This document shows, piece after piece, positions 17,372 through 26,132 of a stretch of 64,000 nucleotides of DNA. Position 1 is the first letter of the stretch. The number at the start of each line of letters is the position of its first letter. Origin of the DNA: Treponema bryantii NK4A124 (GTDB taxonomy: Bacteria; Spirochaetota; Spirochaetia; Treponematales; Treponemataceae); NCBI RefSeq assembly GCF_000421345.1, contig NZ_ATWV01000001.1:341486-405485 (forward strand), read 5' to 3'. A model generated the notes under the pieces. The model did not search any database. It was given only the letters and a program-made list of their open reading frames with translations, and was not told the origin of the DNA. Position numbers and translations under genes: made by a program.

Positions 17372-20300
17372 TTATAACGGAATTTTGATAATATTTCCAC
17401 CATTTTTTTCTGATTTTTCTGTTATATCTGCTTTACTGCAGAATACAGCTTTTGAACATTTTTTTACGGCAGCCTCATACAGTCTGTCTGCAGCCTTTTC
17501 TACATCCTCTTCTGTAACTTCAAGAATGTTATCTACCCTCTTCTGCTTAAAGGACTGTGGATTACCATAGAGCATTCCTTCAAAACTGCGGGCACCACGG
17601 TCTTTAGGACAGGCAGGAACTATAGCATTACCGTAAGAAGAAACAATGGTCTTTTCAACTTCTTCCTTAGGAATTGGAGTTGAACAAAGTTCTTTAAGGG
17701 AATCAAGATAAACCTGAAGCGATTTTTCCGGAGTCGGGTCCCGGTAAGTTGTCATAACTGCAGACTTTTCAATACTATCTATCCAGCAGCTGGCACCATA
17801 AGCACCACCTGTTGTTCTGATTTTATCCCACAAGGTATGACTCGAAACCCAGGAAGCAAAAATATTTTCTGCAGCCGCTTCTTTTGTAAGATAATCAGAA
17901 GCAGGAGTAATTGCGGCGGCGTAACCAGTCTGACCTGAAACTTTCAGGAACTGAAGTTTATCTGATGCAGCCTCATCATACTGACTGATGTATGGCTTAA
18001 GTTCTTCCATTGTATAATTGTGAACAGGAAGAAGTTTTGTAAGCCCTGCTTTTTTTGCAAAGCCTTCAAGAAGAGGATGAAGCTTTTTAAGAGACTCTTC
18101 ATCTGCAGTTATATGAATGATTCCGCCGGCCTTTAAGCATTCCCTGTACATATATGCAAAGGTTTCCAGCAGTTTTTTAGAATCGTGCTTTTTGAAATTT
18201 GCAACAGTATTAAGCTGGCTCACACCCCACATTATCTCATTCAGGGCAAGATTCGGGCTCCAGGCAGCACGGGCACGCTTTTGTGCATACTCGCGGCCGT
18301 TAGAAATCAAGCCGTTTTTCTTTTCTGCTTTAAGTTCGCCGATTAAGGTCTCAAGGTGTTTATGGTCTTCAAAGTCCATTTTGGTAATAATTTCTGCAAG
18401 CATGTCGAGAGCTTCTTCCGCCTTCTCGCTAAGCGCCTTACAAATAAGGCCAATCCAGTTACGGCCGCAGAAATTATATTCACGGTATTTATCGGCCTCT
18501 GCCTGGCATTGAGGAACTGAAGGAACAGAACCGCACAAGGTTCTTCCCCAGATGTCGCCCATTATACAGGATGATTCAGCCGTACACTTATCCCAGCCCT
18601 TTCCGCTCCAGCCAAGGTTTGTTATTACATCAGCCAGGAAAGGCACATATTGCAGGTACTGTGGCTGCAAATGGTCAAATGGGAATAATACATCAATATA
18701 AAAAATACCGTTTGTTTCTTCTTTGCTGACAAAAAGAGGTATGTCGCTGCCATCTGCACCCTTTACAAATTCCAAGTCAGTCTTTGGCAGGTCTATGTGA
18801 CGGTCTAACTCGCTGATTTTTGTAGTCGGGATACAGGCAGTTTCTTCGGCCGTCTCAATATGCTGCTGGTAAGTGTGAAGCTCATCCAGGTCTTTTTTAA
18901 GCAGCCCGCGGTCCAGATTTTTTTCCAGCTTTGCAACAAGGGCAGTTTCAGCTTCTTCTCGTTCCTTAAAATATTTATCAGAAGGTTCAGAAACAAAACG
19001 TACCTTAACTGCTTCAGGATCCAGAAAATATTTTTTGATAAGTTTCTTTGTATAATCCGGATCTGCCTTCAAAGCTGCCTTTACCTTTTCAAAAGAAGAT
19101 ATTGGCGTTAGTTGAGACGAACAAGGATCCCCGTTAGACCAGCCCTTAAGAGCCTTTTCCATAATCTGAATGGAGAAAGGTCCCCAGTAGCGGTTCACTT
19201 CTCTGAGCGCAAAATCTATGCCCATTACGGCCGAATCTATATCGTCTTGCGACACTCCTTTTTCATAGATGTCCTGCAGAGTTTTTTCTACCAGGCTGAA
19301 AACTTTTTCCTCATCACCCTTTTTTACGCCCCAGAGGCCCGCTGTATAAAACTCTTCTTTAAACTGACCGAAGCTCTGGAACTGAACGTCGTCTCCAAGC
19401 TTTGAGTCTTTGAGGGCACGGGCAAGCGGCGAAGAATCATTACCGCAAAGTGCTTCGCTTAAAAAGTATTTTTCCATATTGGCAAGGCCAGAGTACCAGT
19501 TGAGGGTAACAAGGCTTCCGGTAGAGCCTGTTTCAGGTGCATAAGTTTTTATTGATGTTGACTCTTTTAAGAAGTTGAGTTTCTGTAAGTCCCGGATTTC
19601 TGCTTTCATAACAGGATTTTTTGAAGTGACATCAATATTACAGATTACGCCACCTTCCCTGCAGTCATATTTTTTTATAAGACGACCGATAAATCGCTGG
19701 TCAATAAAATCAAGCTGCTGATCTGTCGGAATATCACCATACAAAAATAAAATACAGTTATCAGGGCTGTAAAACTTCTGATGGAAATCACAAAACTCTT
19801 CATAAGTAAGTTCCGGAATATGAAGAGGATCTCCACCCGAATCAAAGGCAGGATAGCTGTCCGGGTACATGGCGCTTATGAGGTCACTAAAGGCAATCGG
19901 CTGAAAGGAAGAATAGTTTCCCTTCATCTCGTTATAAACAACACCCTGAATGCTGAGCTTTCCCTTTTCGTCCATCTCAAGCCGGTGGCCTTCCTGAATG
20001 AAGGTTGCGTGGTCAAGTTTTGGAAAGAAAACAGCGTCGCCGTAGACATCCATCATATTAAAGTAGTCTGCTTTGACCACAGAAGCGCCCGGGTAAACGG
20101 TTTTATCAGGATATGTAAGAGCATTCAAAAAAGTATTAAGGCTTGTAGAAGCCAGAGTGATAAAAGGTTCTTTCAGCGGATACTTTTCGCTTCCGCAGAG
20201 AACCGAGTGCTCCATAATGTGAGCCACACCACGCGAAGTTTTGTCCAGAGTTCGGAAGGCGTAGGCAAAAAGGTTTTCCTTGTCATCCTTGATTATATGA

Positions 20301-20434
20301 TAAACCTCAAGGCCGGTGATTTTATGGCGGAGGTAAACGCCTGTAGCCTTGTAGTCCGGTAGGTCGTCTATTGAAATAAGAACAAAGTCCTTGTATGACT
20401 TTCCGATATTTGTTGAGTCTGTAAAATTAAACAT
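17372..20434 (-). CDS. M16C-family metalloprotease (presequence-protease-like)
   Basis: 1020 residues, the size of the PreP/Cym1 group of insulinase-type peptidases. The inverted zinc motif HxxEH is present at residues 72-76 (HIMEH followed by SVLCGSEKYPLKEPF), with the distal Glu in VYNEMKGNYSS. The central M16C-associated linker (about 460-700) and a catalytically inactive second half complete the clam-shell fold. Such enzymes degrade short unstructured peptides in a closed chamber. No signal peptide, so it is probably cytoplasmic. Its ATG overlaps the last 8 nt of the upstream FliG paralogue, so the two are translationally coupled. Confidence 0.92.
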   Translation of the reverse strand: MFNFTDSTNIGKSYKDFVLISIDDLPDYKATGVYLRHKITGLEVYHIIKDDKENLFAYAFRTLDKTSRGVAHIMEHSVLCGSEKYPLKEPFITLASTSLNTFLNALTYPDKTVYPGASVVKADYFNMMDVYGDAVFFPKLDHATFIQEGHRLEMDEKGKLSIQGVVYNEMKGNYSSFQPIAFSDLISAMYPDSYPAFDSGGDPLHIPELTYEEFCDFHQKFYSPDNCILFLYGDIPTDQQLDFIDQRFIGRLIKKYDCREGGVICNIDVTSKNPVMKAEIRDLQKLNFLKESTSIKTYAPETGSTGSLVTLNWYSGLANMEKYFLSEALCGNDSSPLARALKDSKLGDDVQFQSFGQFKEEFYTAGLWGVKKGDEEKVFSLVEKTLQDIYEKGVSQDDIDSAVMGIDFALREVNRYWGPFSIQIMEKALKGWSNGDPCSSQLTPISSFEKVKAALKADPDYTKKLIKKYFLDPEAVKVRFVSEPSDKYFKEREEAETALVAKLEKNLDRGLLKKDLDELHTYQQHIETAEETACIPTTKISELDRHIDLPKTDLEFVKGADGSDIPLFVSKEETNGIFYIDVLFPFDHLQPQYLQYVPFLADVITNLGWSGKGWDKCTAESSCIMGDIWGRTLCGSVPSVPQCQAEADKYREYNFCGRNWIGLICKALSEKAEEALDMLAEIITKMDFEDHKHLETLIGELKAEKKNGLISNGREYAQKRARAAWSPNLALNEIMWGVSQLNTVANFKKHDSKKLLETFAYMYRECLKAGGIIHITADEESLKKLHPLLEGFAKKAGLTKLLPVHNYTMEELKPYISQYDEAASDKLQFLKVSGQTGYAAAITPASDYLTKEAAAENIFASWVSSHTLWDKIRTTGGAYGASCWIDSIEKSAVMTTYRDPTPEKSLQVYLDSLKELCSTPIPKEEVEKTIVSSYGNAIVPACPKDRGARSFEGMLYGNPQSFKQKRVDNILEVTEEDVEKAADRLYEAAVKKCSKAVFCSKADITEKSEKNGGNIIKIPL

Positions 20435-21632
20435 AAACGTCGTCGTTCCTGTCTTGTATAATTAAGTGGCCCTCTTCGAAGGCACGACGAAGCTTGCTGA
20501 AAAACTCCGACGTTATGCGTTCGCAGTCTGAGCGGCGCATTGGTTTTAATATATCTTCCTGGGCTCGAACCTCGGCACGGCGGCCCGCAGAAATGTTACT
20601 TAAGATTTTCTCGCGGAAGTCATCCGGCTTTGCGGCAATCAGGTAGGCAATGTCTGTCTCTGACATTTCACGAAGCTTTTCCTGAACAAAACGGTCGTCC
20701 GACTTTACAACATCGTCCATTGTAAAAAGGCGGCTGCGCAGGTCCTGACCTAAATCAGGATCATCTTCTGAAAGATATGTAAGGATATCGTTCTCTGCAC
20801 CCACATCCATCTTCTTAAGAATCTGGGCAAGAGCGTTACGGCCGTCAATATTTTCAGCCTTTTCAACAGTCTGATTAAGAGACTTTTCGTGCATAGCCTG
20901 ATCAACACGGCGCAGAACATCCGGGCTTATAGGCTCCATTTTTGCAAGTCTCATTACGACTTCCTTTTTTTCTTCTGGAGTCATTAAATTGATTATTTTG
21001 GCAGCCTTTTTTGGGTCCAGATGAGAAAGCACCATGCTCTGCACACCGGGATTTTCATCTTTTATAAGAAGATATACACGCTCGTTGTCTGCATCTTTAA
21101 GATAATTGAATGGTACCTTGCCTTCCAGCGGCATGGCCTTTTTAAGAAGCTCGTCGGCACGCTTTTTTCCGTAGGCCTTTTCAAGCATTTCGCGGGCAGT
21201 TTCTACACCGCCCTGCTCGCGGGCCTTGTTTAAAAGGCCGTTAAATTCCTCAAGAATTACAGCCGCTTCTTCCTTACTTACAGTCCGGATTGAAGCAATT
21301 TCTGGAATTATTTTTTCTATCTGAGTTTCAGAAAGATGAGGTAGAATCTTAGCCGCTTCATCTTCACCAATGAGCAGAAGAAATTTTGCAACACGACGGT
21401 AAACGGAATCGCTGCCGTCGGAAGCAGTCTTTTCGACAGGAACTTTGAGAAGGCCGCCTGTTTTTAAAAAGGAAACAGAGTTTTCCAGTTCCTGAGAAGA
21501 TGAAGGTGTATTTTCTGTTTTATCTTTAGCTTTTATATCTTCAGAAGAACTTGCGGGAGCAGAAGCATTTGTCTTATTTTCAGACTTGCTGCCTGCTCCG
21601 TAAGCTTTGGCGCGAAAATCATTTATATTCAT
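20427..21632 (-). CDS. fliG: FliG paralogue (flagellar motor-switch-like protein)
   Basis: 401 residues. Residues 1-70 are Ser/Lys-rich and disordered. About 75-400 follow FliG N, M and C architecture: YRRVAKFLLLIGEDEAAKILPHLSE..., then armadillo-like helices and a torque-helix region near 340-390 (RAEVRAQEDILKPMRRSDCERI). The M-domain EHPQ motif of canonical FliG is replaced by ENPG (residues about 195). Spirochaetes typically encode two FliG proteins, one being an atypical form that I think this matches. It sits between a small membrane protein and an M16 protease, not in a flagellar operon. A role at the basal body is expected but not proven here. Confidence 0.75.
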   Translation of the reverse strand: MNINDFRAKAYGAGSKSENKTNASAPASSSEDIKAKDKTENTPSSSQELENSVSFLKTGGLLKVPVEKTASDGSDSVYRRVAKFLLLIGEDEAAKILPHLSETQIEKIIPEIASIRTVSKEEAAVILEEFNGLLNKAREQGGVETAREMLEKAYGKKRADELLKKAMPLEGKVPFNYLKDADNERVYLLIKDENPGVQSMVLSHLDPKKAAKIINLMTPEEKKEVVMRLAKMEPISPDVLRRVDQAMHEKSLNQTVEKAENIDGRNALAQILKKMDVGAENDILTYLSEDDPDLGQDLRSRLFTMDDVVKSDDRFVQEKLREMSETDIAYLIAAKPDDFREKILSNISAGRRAEVRAQEDILKPMRRSDCERITSEFFSKLRRAFEEGHLIIQDRNDDVYV

Positions 21633-21641
21633 ATTATGATT

Positions 21642-21863
21642 TTACTGCTCGTTTTTAGCAGCGTCTTCTTTTTTAGCTTCTTTTTTATCTTTGATGTCTG
21701 CAGCACCAATGAAAAGGCAGATTAAGCCGATTAAAGCCGCAAGAACAGGAGCCCCTCCCTTCAAAAATGCAATTACCTCAGCGCCCCAGGCCAGCGGTCC
21801 CATAGGCAAAACTGCAAAAACAGTAAAAGCAATAAAAACTAAACCAAGAATTATTGAAACCAT
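21642..21863 (-). CDS. Small two-helix membrane protein
   Basis: 73 residues with two predicted transmembrane helices (IILGLVFIAFTVFAVLPMG and APVLAALIGLICLFIG) and a charged, Lys/Glu-rich cytoplasmic tail (DIKDKKEAKKEDAAKNEQ). AGGAG lies 9 nt before the ATG. It is the first gene of the unit leading to the FliG paralogue, 9 bp downstream, so an accessory role at the flagellar motor membrane is a possible inference. No named family is recognised. Confidence 0.7.
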   Translation of the reverse strand: MVSIILGLVFIAFTVFAVLPMGPLAWGAEVIAFLKGGAPVLAALIGLICLFIGAADIKDKKEAKKEDAAKNEQ

Positions 21864-21995
21864 ATTTTTTACTCCTATTTTAAAGCATAATCAAAAAAGC
21901 AATACTTTGCAAGAAAAATCAACTTTTTTCACTTTTTTTTCAGAAAAACTTCCTAAAATTGCATATCAAGGCAATATTATATATAAGGAGATATT

Positions 21996-23009
21996 ATGGC
22001 AAATGAAATAATGATTAACAATGAAAATGACTTGCGTTCAAAGATTTATACGATTCGAGGAGTAAAGGTTATGCTGGATTTTGATCTGGCAGAAATTTAT
22101 GGATATGAAACCAAAATGTTTAACCGCCAGGTGAAAAATAATATTGAACGGTTTGATAATGATTTCCGCTTTCAATTAACTCAGGAAGAATTCGATGGGA
22201 TAAACTTGAGGTGCAATTTTTGCACCTCAAGTTCTGAAAAAAGAAATCAAGATTCTCAAGGCTGGGGCGGAAAAAGATATTTACCTTATGCATTTACCGA
22301 GCAAGGTATTTATATGTTAATGACAGTTTTACGAGGAGAACTTGCTATACAACAAAGTAAAGCTCTGATTCGCATCTTCAAACAAATGAAAGACATTATT
22401 GTTCAAAGTCAGAATATTCTTTCCAGTCCTGAACTTGTAAAACTTTCTTTACAGACAACAGAAAACACAAAAGAAATACAAGGTATCAAAAGGACTCTAT
22501 CTGAAAAAATGGTAACTAAAGATGATTTATCGAGAGTAATGAAAGATTTTACGGATCCAAAAATAAAGCGTGATTACCTCTTTTTTAACGGTGAGACTGT
22601 AGAAGCCGATATTGCTTATTCGACAATTTATTCTTCCGCAAAAAAATCTGTTTATGTAGTTGATAATTATATTAGTTTGAAAACTCTTGTTTTACTTAAA
22701 TCTGTAAAATCGCATGTTCATGTAATAATTTTTAGTGATAATGTAGGTAAAACTCTGCATAAAACAGAGTTTTCAGACTTCCAGAAAGAGTATCAAAATA
22801 TTCATATTGCTTTAAGAATTACTAATGGTATTTATCACGACAGATATATTTTTGTAGATTACGGAACTAAAACCGAAAAGATTTATCACTGTGGTGGCTC
22901 TTCAAAAGATGGAGGAAGCAGAATTATGTCCATTTCTCAGGTTGAAGACACTGCAGTTTATCAGAAAATTGCTGCGGACTTATTAAAAAATCCAGCATTG
23001 GTTTTGTAA
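21996..23009 (+). CDS. ORF6N-domain protein with PLD-like C-terminal module
   Basis: 337 residues. Residues 10-130 are an ORF6N DNA-binding domain of the phage antirepressor class: IYTIRGVKVMLDFDLAEIYG, FNRQVKNNIERFDNDFRFQL and YLPYAFTEQGIYMLMTVLRG. A coiled linker follows. Residues about 190-330 are a second module with YHDRYIFVDYGTKTEKIYHC and GGSSKDGGSR, an HxR/HxK-like pattern reminiscent of the phospholipase-D fold. Such proteins occur on prophages and as solitary chromosomal genes. No other phage gene is nearby, so this is probably a domesticated or isolated mobile gene. AAGGAG lies 8 nt before the ATG. The coding sequence contains a perfect 14-bp palindrome at 22203-22233. Confidence 0.85.
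   Translation: MANEIMINNENDLRSKIYTIRGVKVMLDFDLAEIYGYETKMFNRQVKNNIERFDNDFRFQLTQEEFDGINLRCNFCTSSSEKRNQDSQGWGGKRYLPYAFTEQGIYMLMTVLRGELAIQQSKALIRIFKQMKDIIVQSQNILSSPELVKLSLQTTENTKEIQGIKRTLSEKMVTKDDLSRVMKDFTDPKIKRDYLFFNGETVEADIAYSTIYSSAKKSVYVVDNYISLKTLVLLKSVKSHVHVIIFSDNVGKTLHKTEFSDFQKEYQNIHIALRITNGIYHDRYIFVDYGTKTEKIYHCGGSSKDGGSRIMSISQVEDTAVYQKIAADLLKNPALVL
22203..22233. repeat. Perfect inverted repeat inside the ORF6N gene
   Basis: AACTTGAGGTGCAA and its exact complement flank a TTT loop. It is in frame, encoding NLRCNFCTSSS between the conserved blocks of the ORF6N domain. It could form an mRNA hairpin or be an operator-like site. Confidence 0.85.
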
Positions 23010-23047
23010 TTATACACGGATTCTAAAAAGATAATGTTCTCTCTATA

Positions 23048-26000
23048 TTAGAACTCGCGAATAATACAAGCGTGATTAGCAGTTTCTTTACTTAATTTCA
23101 TCAGTCTTTTTTGATTAAACGTCATTGCTAATGCACAAGAAGCCGCATCACTACACTGTGATGAGGACCAATATGCATAATTTCCAAATTTCATACCACC
23201 TAGACTTTCAATTGCTGTATTCATAGCGAAGATATCTGCAGCTTCGCGTATTTGAATCAATTCTGCAAAACTTGGAAGATACCATCCAGTTTTAAATGGA
23301 GAAGAATCAGGTATACGACTAGTTGATTCTCCAGGTAATCTCACTGCTGAATAAGTATTTAACGCTGAAATTAGAGGATAATTCTCTAAACCTTGTCTTA
23401 CAGTTACTAAAGTTCCTACTAAGCCTGTATCATCATATGAAATTTCTTCCAATTTATTTGCTATCTGTAATAAATTATCACTACCATTTTTATCCAAAGA
23501 AGTTTCAAATATATCAAATGTATAAGGATATTCAGTTTGCTCTGGCTGACATTGGATTGTATCTATATTTTCATCATGTGCATTTGCTGTTTCAACACAC
23601 CATACCAAATTTTCCGATTGTATAAGCCCTACTCCAAGAGTACGCTCTGTAACATTATCATTACTACACTCAGTTCCCTTATAGAAAATCAGGGCAATAG
23701 CAGATGTTTTCAATGCAGCTTTACCATCATCATCAAGAGCAGCAAAGTCTGAATAAGCCATTGCAGAACCATCATTAAAGATAATATCACCAACAGCTTT
23801 TGCTTCTGATGGAGCTTTATTTCCAATTATGGCCGCTTTAAGTAAGCCTGTGTTTGAAATTAAATAATTATGACCGGCTTCATCAGGTCCTGTTGTAAAT
23901 TTTTCATATTCAACGGAAAGGTCTGCGGTTGAGCCTGTTGCAAGGGCAATCATTGGACGATTGTTTGTATAGGCGGCAGGAGTGAGTTTTATTTTATCTG
24001 TTGAATCATGATATACAAGCGGTGAACTAAGTTTGATATGAAACTTAGTTACACCGTCTCCACTATCGTAAAGATATATATCATTTTTTTCATCTGTTCC
24101 GGCTGGGATATAAGCATCTTTTCCAAGAGTGAAATCTTTGAAGCTTGCAATTGCACCACCGCCACAATTTTCTGTTCCTGTTATATAGTTTCCGCTTATT
24201 TCACCACCAGAAACAGTCAGTTTAGAAGCGTTATAAATGCCTCCGCCAAAACATTCCGCAGTATTACCTGTTATAGTACCACCGGTTATTTCGAGAGAAG
24301 GAATTACATTAGGTGTTACAGAGGTATCTGCACCATTAACATAAATTGCCCCCCCGTTTCCGCCGTCTCCTTCTGGATTTTTTATTGCGGAGTTTCCGGT
24401 AATACTTCCGCCATTAATATTAAGGCTGCCGTTATTATAAATTGCACCCCCGCGTATCGCTGTATGGCCAGAAATAGTACCTTCAGTCATATTTACAGTT
24501 CCATTATTATAAATAGCACGGCTTCCATTATCGCTTATAAGGCCATCATTGAAATTGAATTCAGCACCTTTTCTTACAAAAATTGCGCCTGAATCTGCGA
24601 GTTGCGAAATGTTTTGACTTATTCCCCCTCCGGTCATTGTAACGCTACCACTGAAAATATAAAGGCCTTCTCCGGTCCCTGCAGTATCTCCAGAGATTAC
24701 ATTTATTGTTATATTTGTAGATATTATTTGTACATTTCCTGAAGAATAAATAGCACCACCGTTACGTGTAGCTTCATTATCTTTAATAATACAATTATCA
24801 ATTATGAGCTTTCCAGTTCCGTTGTAATAAAGTCCGGCACCATCCTCTGCTTTACCATCGGAAATTGTAAGATTTTTTATCGTTACTTTTTTTGAAGTAG
24901 AAATTGTCAGGGCTCTGAACCGGTCGTTACCACTGATTCCATCTGCATTTACAGCTGTAAGCCCCATCAAAGTCAGAGAGTTCATTTTGTTATCGAAAGA
25001 AGAAGATATTGTATAGCCGGCAGTAGCAGCTGCATCCGGAAAAACCAAATCACTTATATGGATTTTATAATCGTTTTCGGGCAGCCCGTAATTTTCTATT
25101 TGAGTAAGAGCCCTTTCTAAAGTTGCAAAAGGAGCATTGTGAGATCCGTCGTTTGTATCGGCTGGAGTTGCAGCACCAGTTGCCCCGCTTGGACCAACAT
25201 AAAAGTTAGTTGCAAGAAATTGTTTTATATTATTTTCTGTAAGAACAAAAGTGCCGTCGCTCAGAATTGGTGAAGCCGAGCTGCTTGCGGCAGCATCTTT
25301 CCATTTTGTTGTTTTTAGGCCGTAGAAAACATTTATAGACTGAAATGTTTGAAAAATGAGATCTGTTTTGGCAGAGTCTTTATAAAAGTTCAGTCTGATT
25401 TTGTAAACGCCGCTATTTAGTTTGAATACTTCGGAAGCCCCTGTTCTAATTAAAACACTTCCGTTTATATCGCCTGAACCGGGAGTTATTTCAGTAGAAA
25501 TATATGCCCAGTCTGCACTATTTGAACTTATGCAGGAAATATCTATACCTTGAATTGATGACGGAATAGACATTGAAAGCTCAAGTTCTCCCTTTCCAGT
25601 TGTTGCGGGTACCGGATACAAAACAAGGGGATCTGTGTAATTTGATGATGTGTACGTTTTTGGAGTTGAAGATGCTGTAAGAAACTCTTCCTGGCTGCCG
25701 TTTTTATTTCGCATTCCGCAGGTGATTGTCCAGGTCTTTCCAAAAACAAGCGGAATACTGAAGGTCTTTGAGTTGCTGCCTTCTCCAAAACTTCCATCTA
25801 CTGTATTACCATCTCCATCTGTGGCATAAACAAAATATTCAACTGTGCCAGCAGCAAATTCCGGAAGCGCCGAACGTGAATCTGCAGCATCATTATTGAA
25901 ATTAAAGTCAGGCATTGCGCCATCTATCACCATACTTCCGGTCAAAACGAAGTTCTGATTTTCCGAGGTTGCAGCTGGAGTTGTAAGAGGATTCTCTGCA

Positions 26001-26122
26001 GCAAACTTCTTTGTATCTTCTGAAGAAAGCTGGTTTTCAAAAAGATTGCCGCAGGAAATGAAGGCAAGGCAAACAGAAATCAAAGTGAAAAATCTAACTT
26101 TAGAAAAACTCATTTTCACCAT
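23048..26122 (-). CDS. Beta-helix surface lipoprotein with DUF1566-like head
   Basis: About 1024 residues. The lipobox AFISC and post-Cys GNLFENQLSS mark an outer-surface lipoprotein. The N-terminal beta domain has SRSALPEF, VEYFVYATDG and WTITCG motifs. After FYVGPSGATGAATPADTNDG and PFATLERALTQI, a right-handed beta-helix of Pmp type follows (GGAIYSSGN, GGGISQN, GGAIYNNG, GGGIYNAS). The Ig-like neck of its paralogues is missing. The head (last about 250 residues) starts GNKAPSEAKAVGDIIF and has GWYLPSFAELIQIREA, YWSSSQC and CIIREF. Adhesin or carbohydrate-binding function is inferred. Start: ATG 26122 fits GGAG 6 nt upstream better than GTG 26128. It lies 10 bp after the 1660-aa paralogue. 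Confidence 0.85.
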   Translation of the reverse strand: MVKMSFSKVRFFTLISVCLAFISCGNLFENQLSSEDTKKFAAENPLTTPAATSENQNFVLTGSMVIDGAMPDFNFNNDAADSRSALPEFAAGTVEYFVYATDGDGNTVDGSFGEGSNSKTFSIPLVFGKTWTITCGMRNKNGSQEEFLTASSTPKTYTSSNYTDPLVLYPVPATTGKGELELSMSIPSSIQGIDISCISSNSADWAYISTEITPGSGDINGSVLIRTGASEVFKLNSGVYKIRLNFYKDSAKTDLIFQTFQSINVFYGLKTTKWKDAAASSSASPILSDGTFVLTENNIKQFLATNFYVGPSGATGAATPADTNDGSHNAPFATLERALTQIENYGLPENDYKIHISDLVFPDAAATAGYTISSSFDNKMNSLTLMGLTAVNADGISGNDRFRALTISTSKKVTIKNLTISDGKAEDGAGLYYNGTGKLIIDNCIIKDNEATRNGGAIYSSGNVQIISTNITINVISGDTAGTGEGLYIFSGSVTMTGGGISQNISQLADSGAIFVRKGAEFNFNDGLISDNGSRAIYNNGTVNMTEGTISGHTAIRGGAIYNNGSLNINGGSITGNSAIKNPEGDGGNGGAIYVNGADTSVTPNVIPSLEITGGTITGNTAECFGGGIYNASKLTVSGGEISGNYITGTENCGGGAIASFKDFTLGKDAYIPAGTDEKNDIYLYDSGDGVTKFHIKLSSPLVYHDSTDKIKLTPAAYTNNRPMIALATGSTADLSVEYEKFTTGPDEAGHNYLISNTGLLKAAIIGNKAPSEAKAVGDIIFNDGSAMAYSDFAALDDDGKAALKTSAIALIFYKGTECSNDNVTERTLGVGLIQSENLVWCVETANAHDENIDTIQCQPEQTEYPYTFDIFETSLDKNGSDNLLQIANKLEEISYDDTGLVGTLVTVRQGLENYPLISALNTYSAVRLPGESTSRIPDSSPFKTGWYLPSFAELIQIREAADIFAMNTAIESLGGMKFGNYAYWSSSQCSDAASCALAMTFNQKRLMKLSKETANHACIIREF

Positions 26123-26132
26123 AGACACTCCA

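Noticed and set aside
21996..23009. A prophage remnant around the ORF6N gene
   Set aside because: No integrase, structural phage gene or attachment repeat is visible on either side.
24038..24592. Long plus-strand frames opposite the lipoproteins
   Set aside because: Low-complexity mirror translations of beta-helix repeats, without ribosome sites or domain resemblance.
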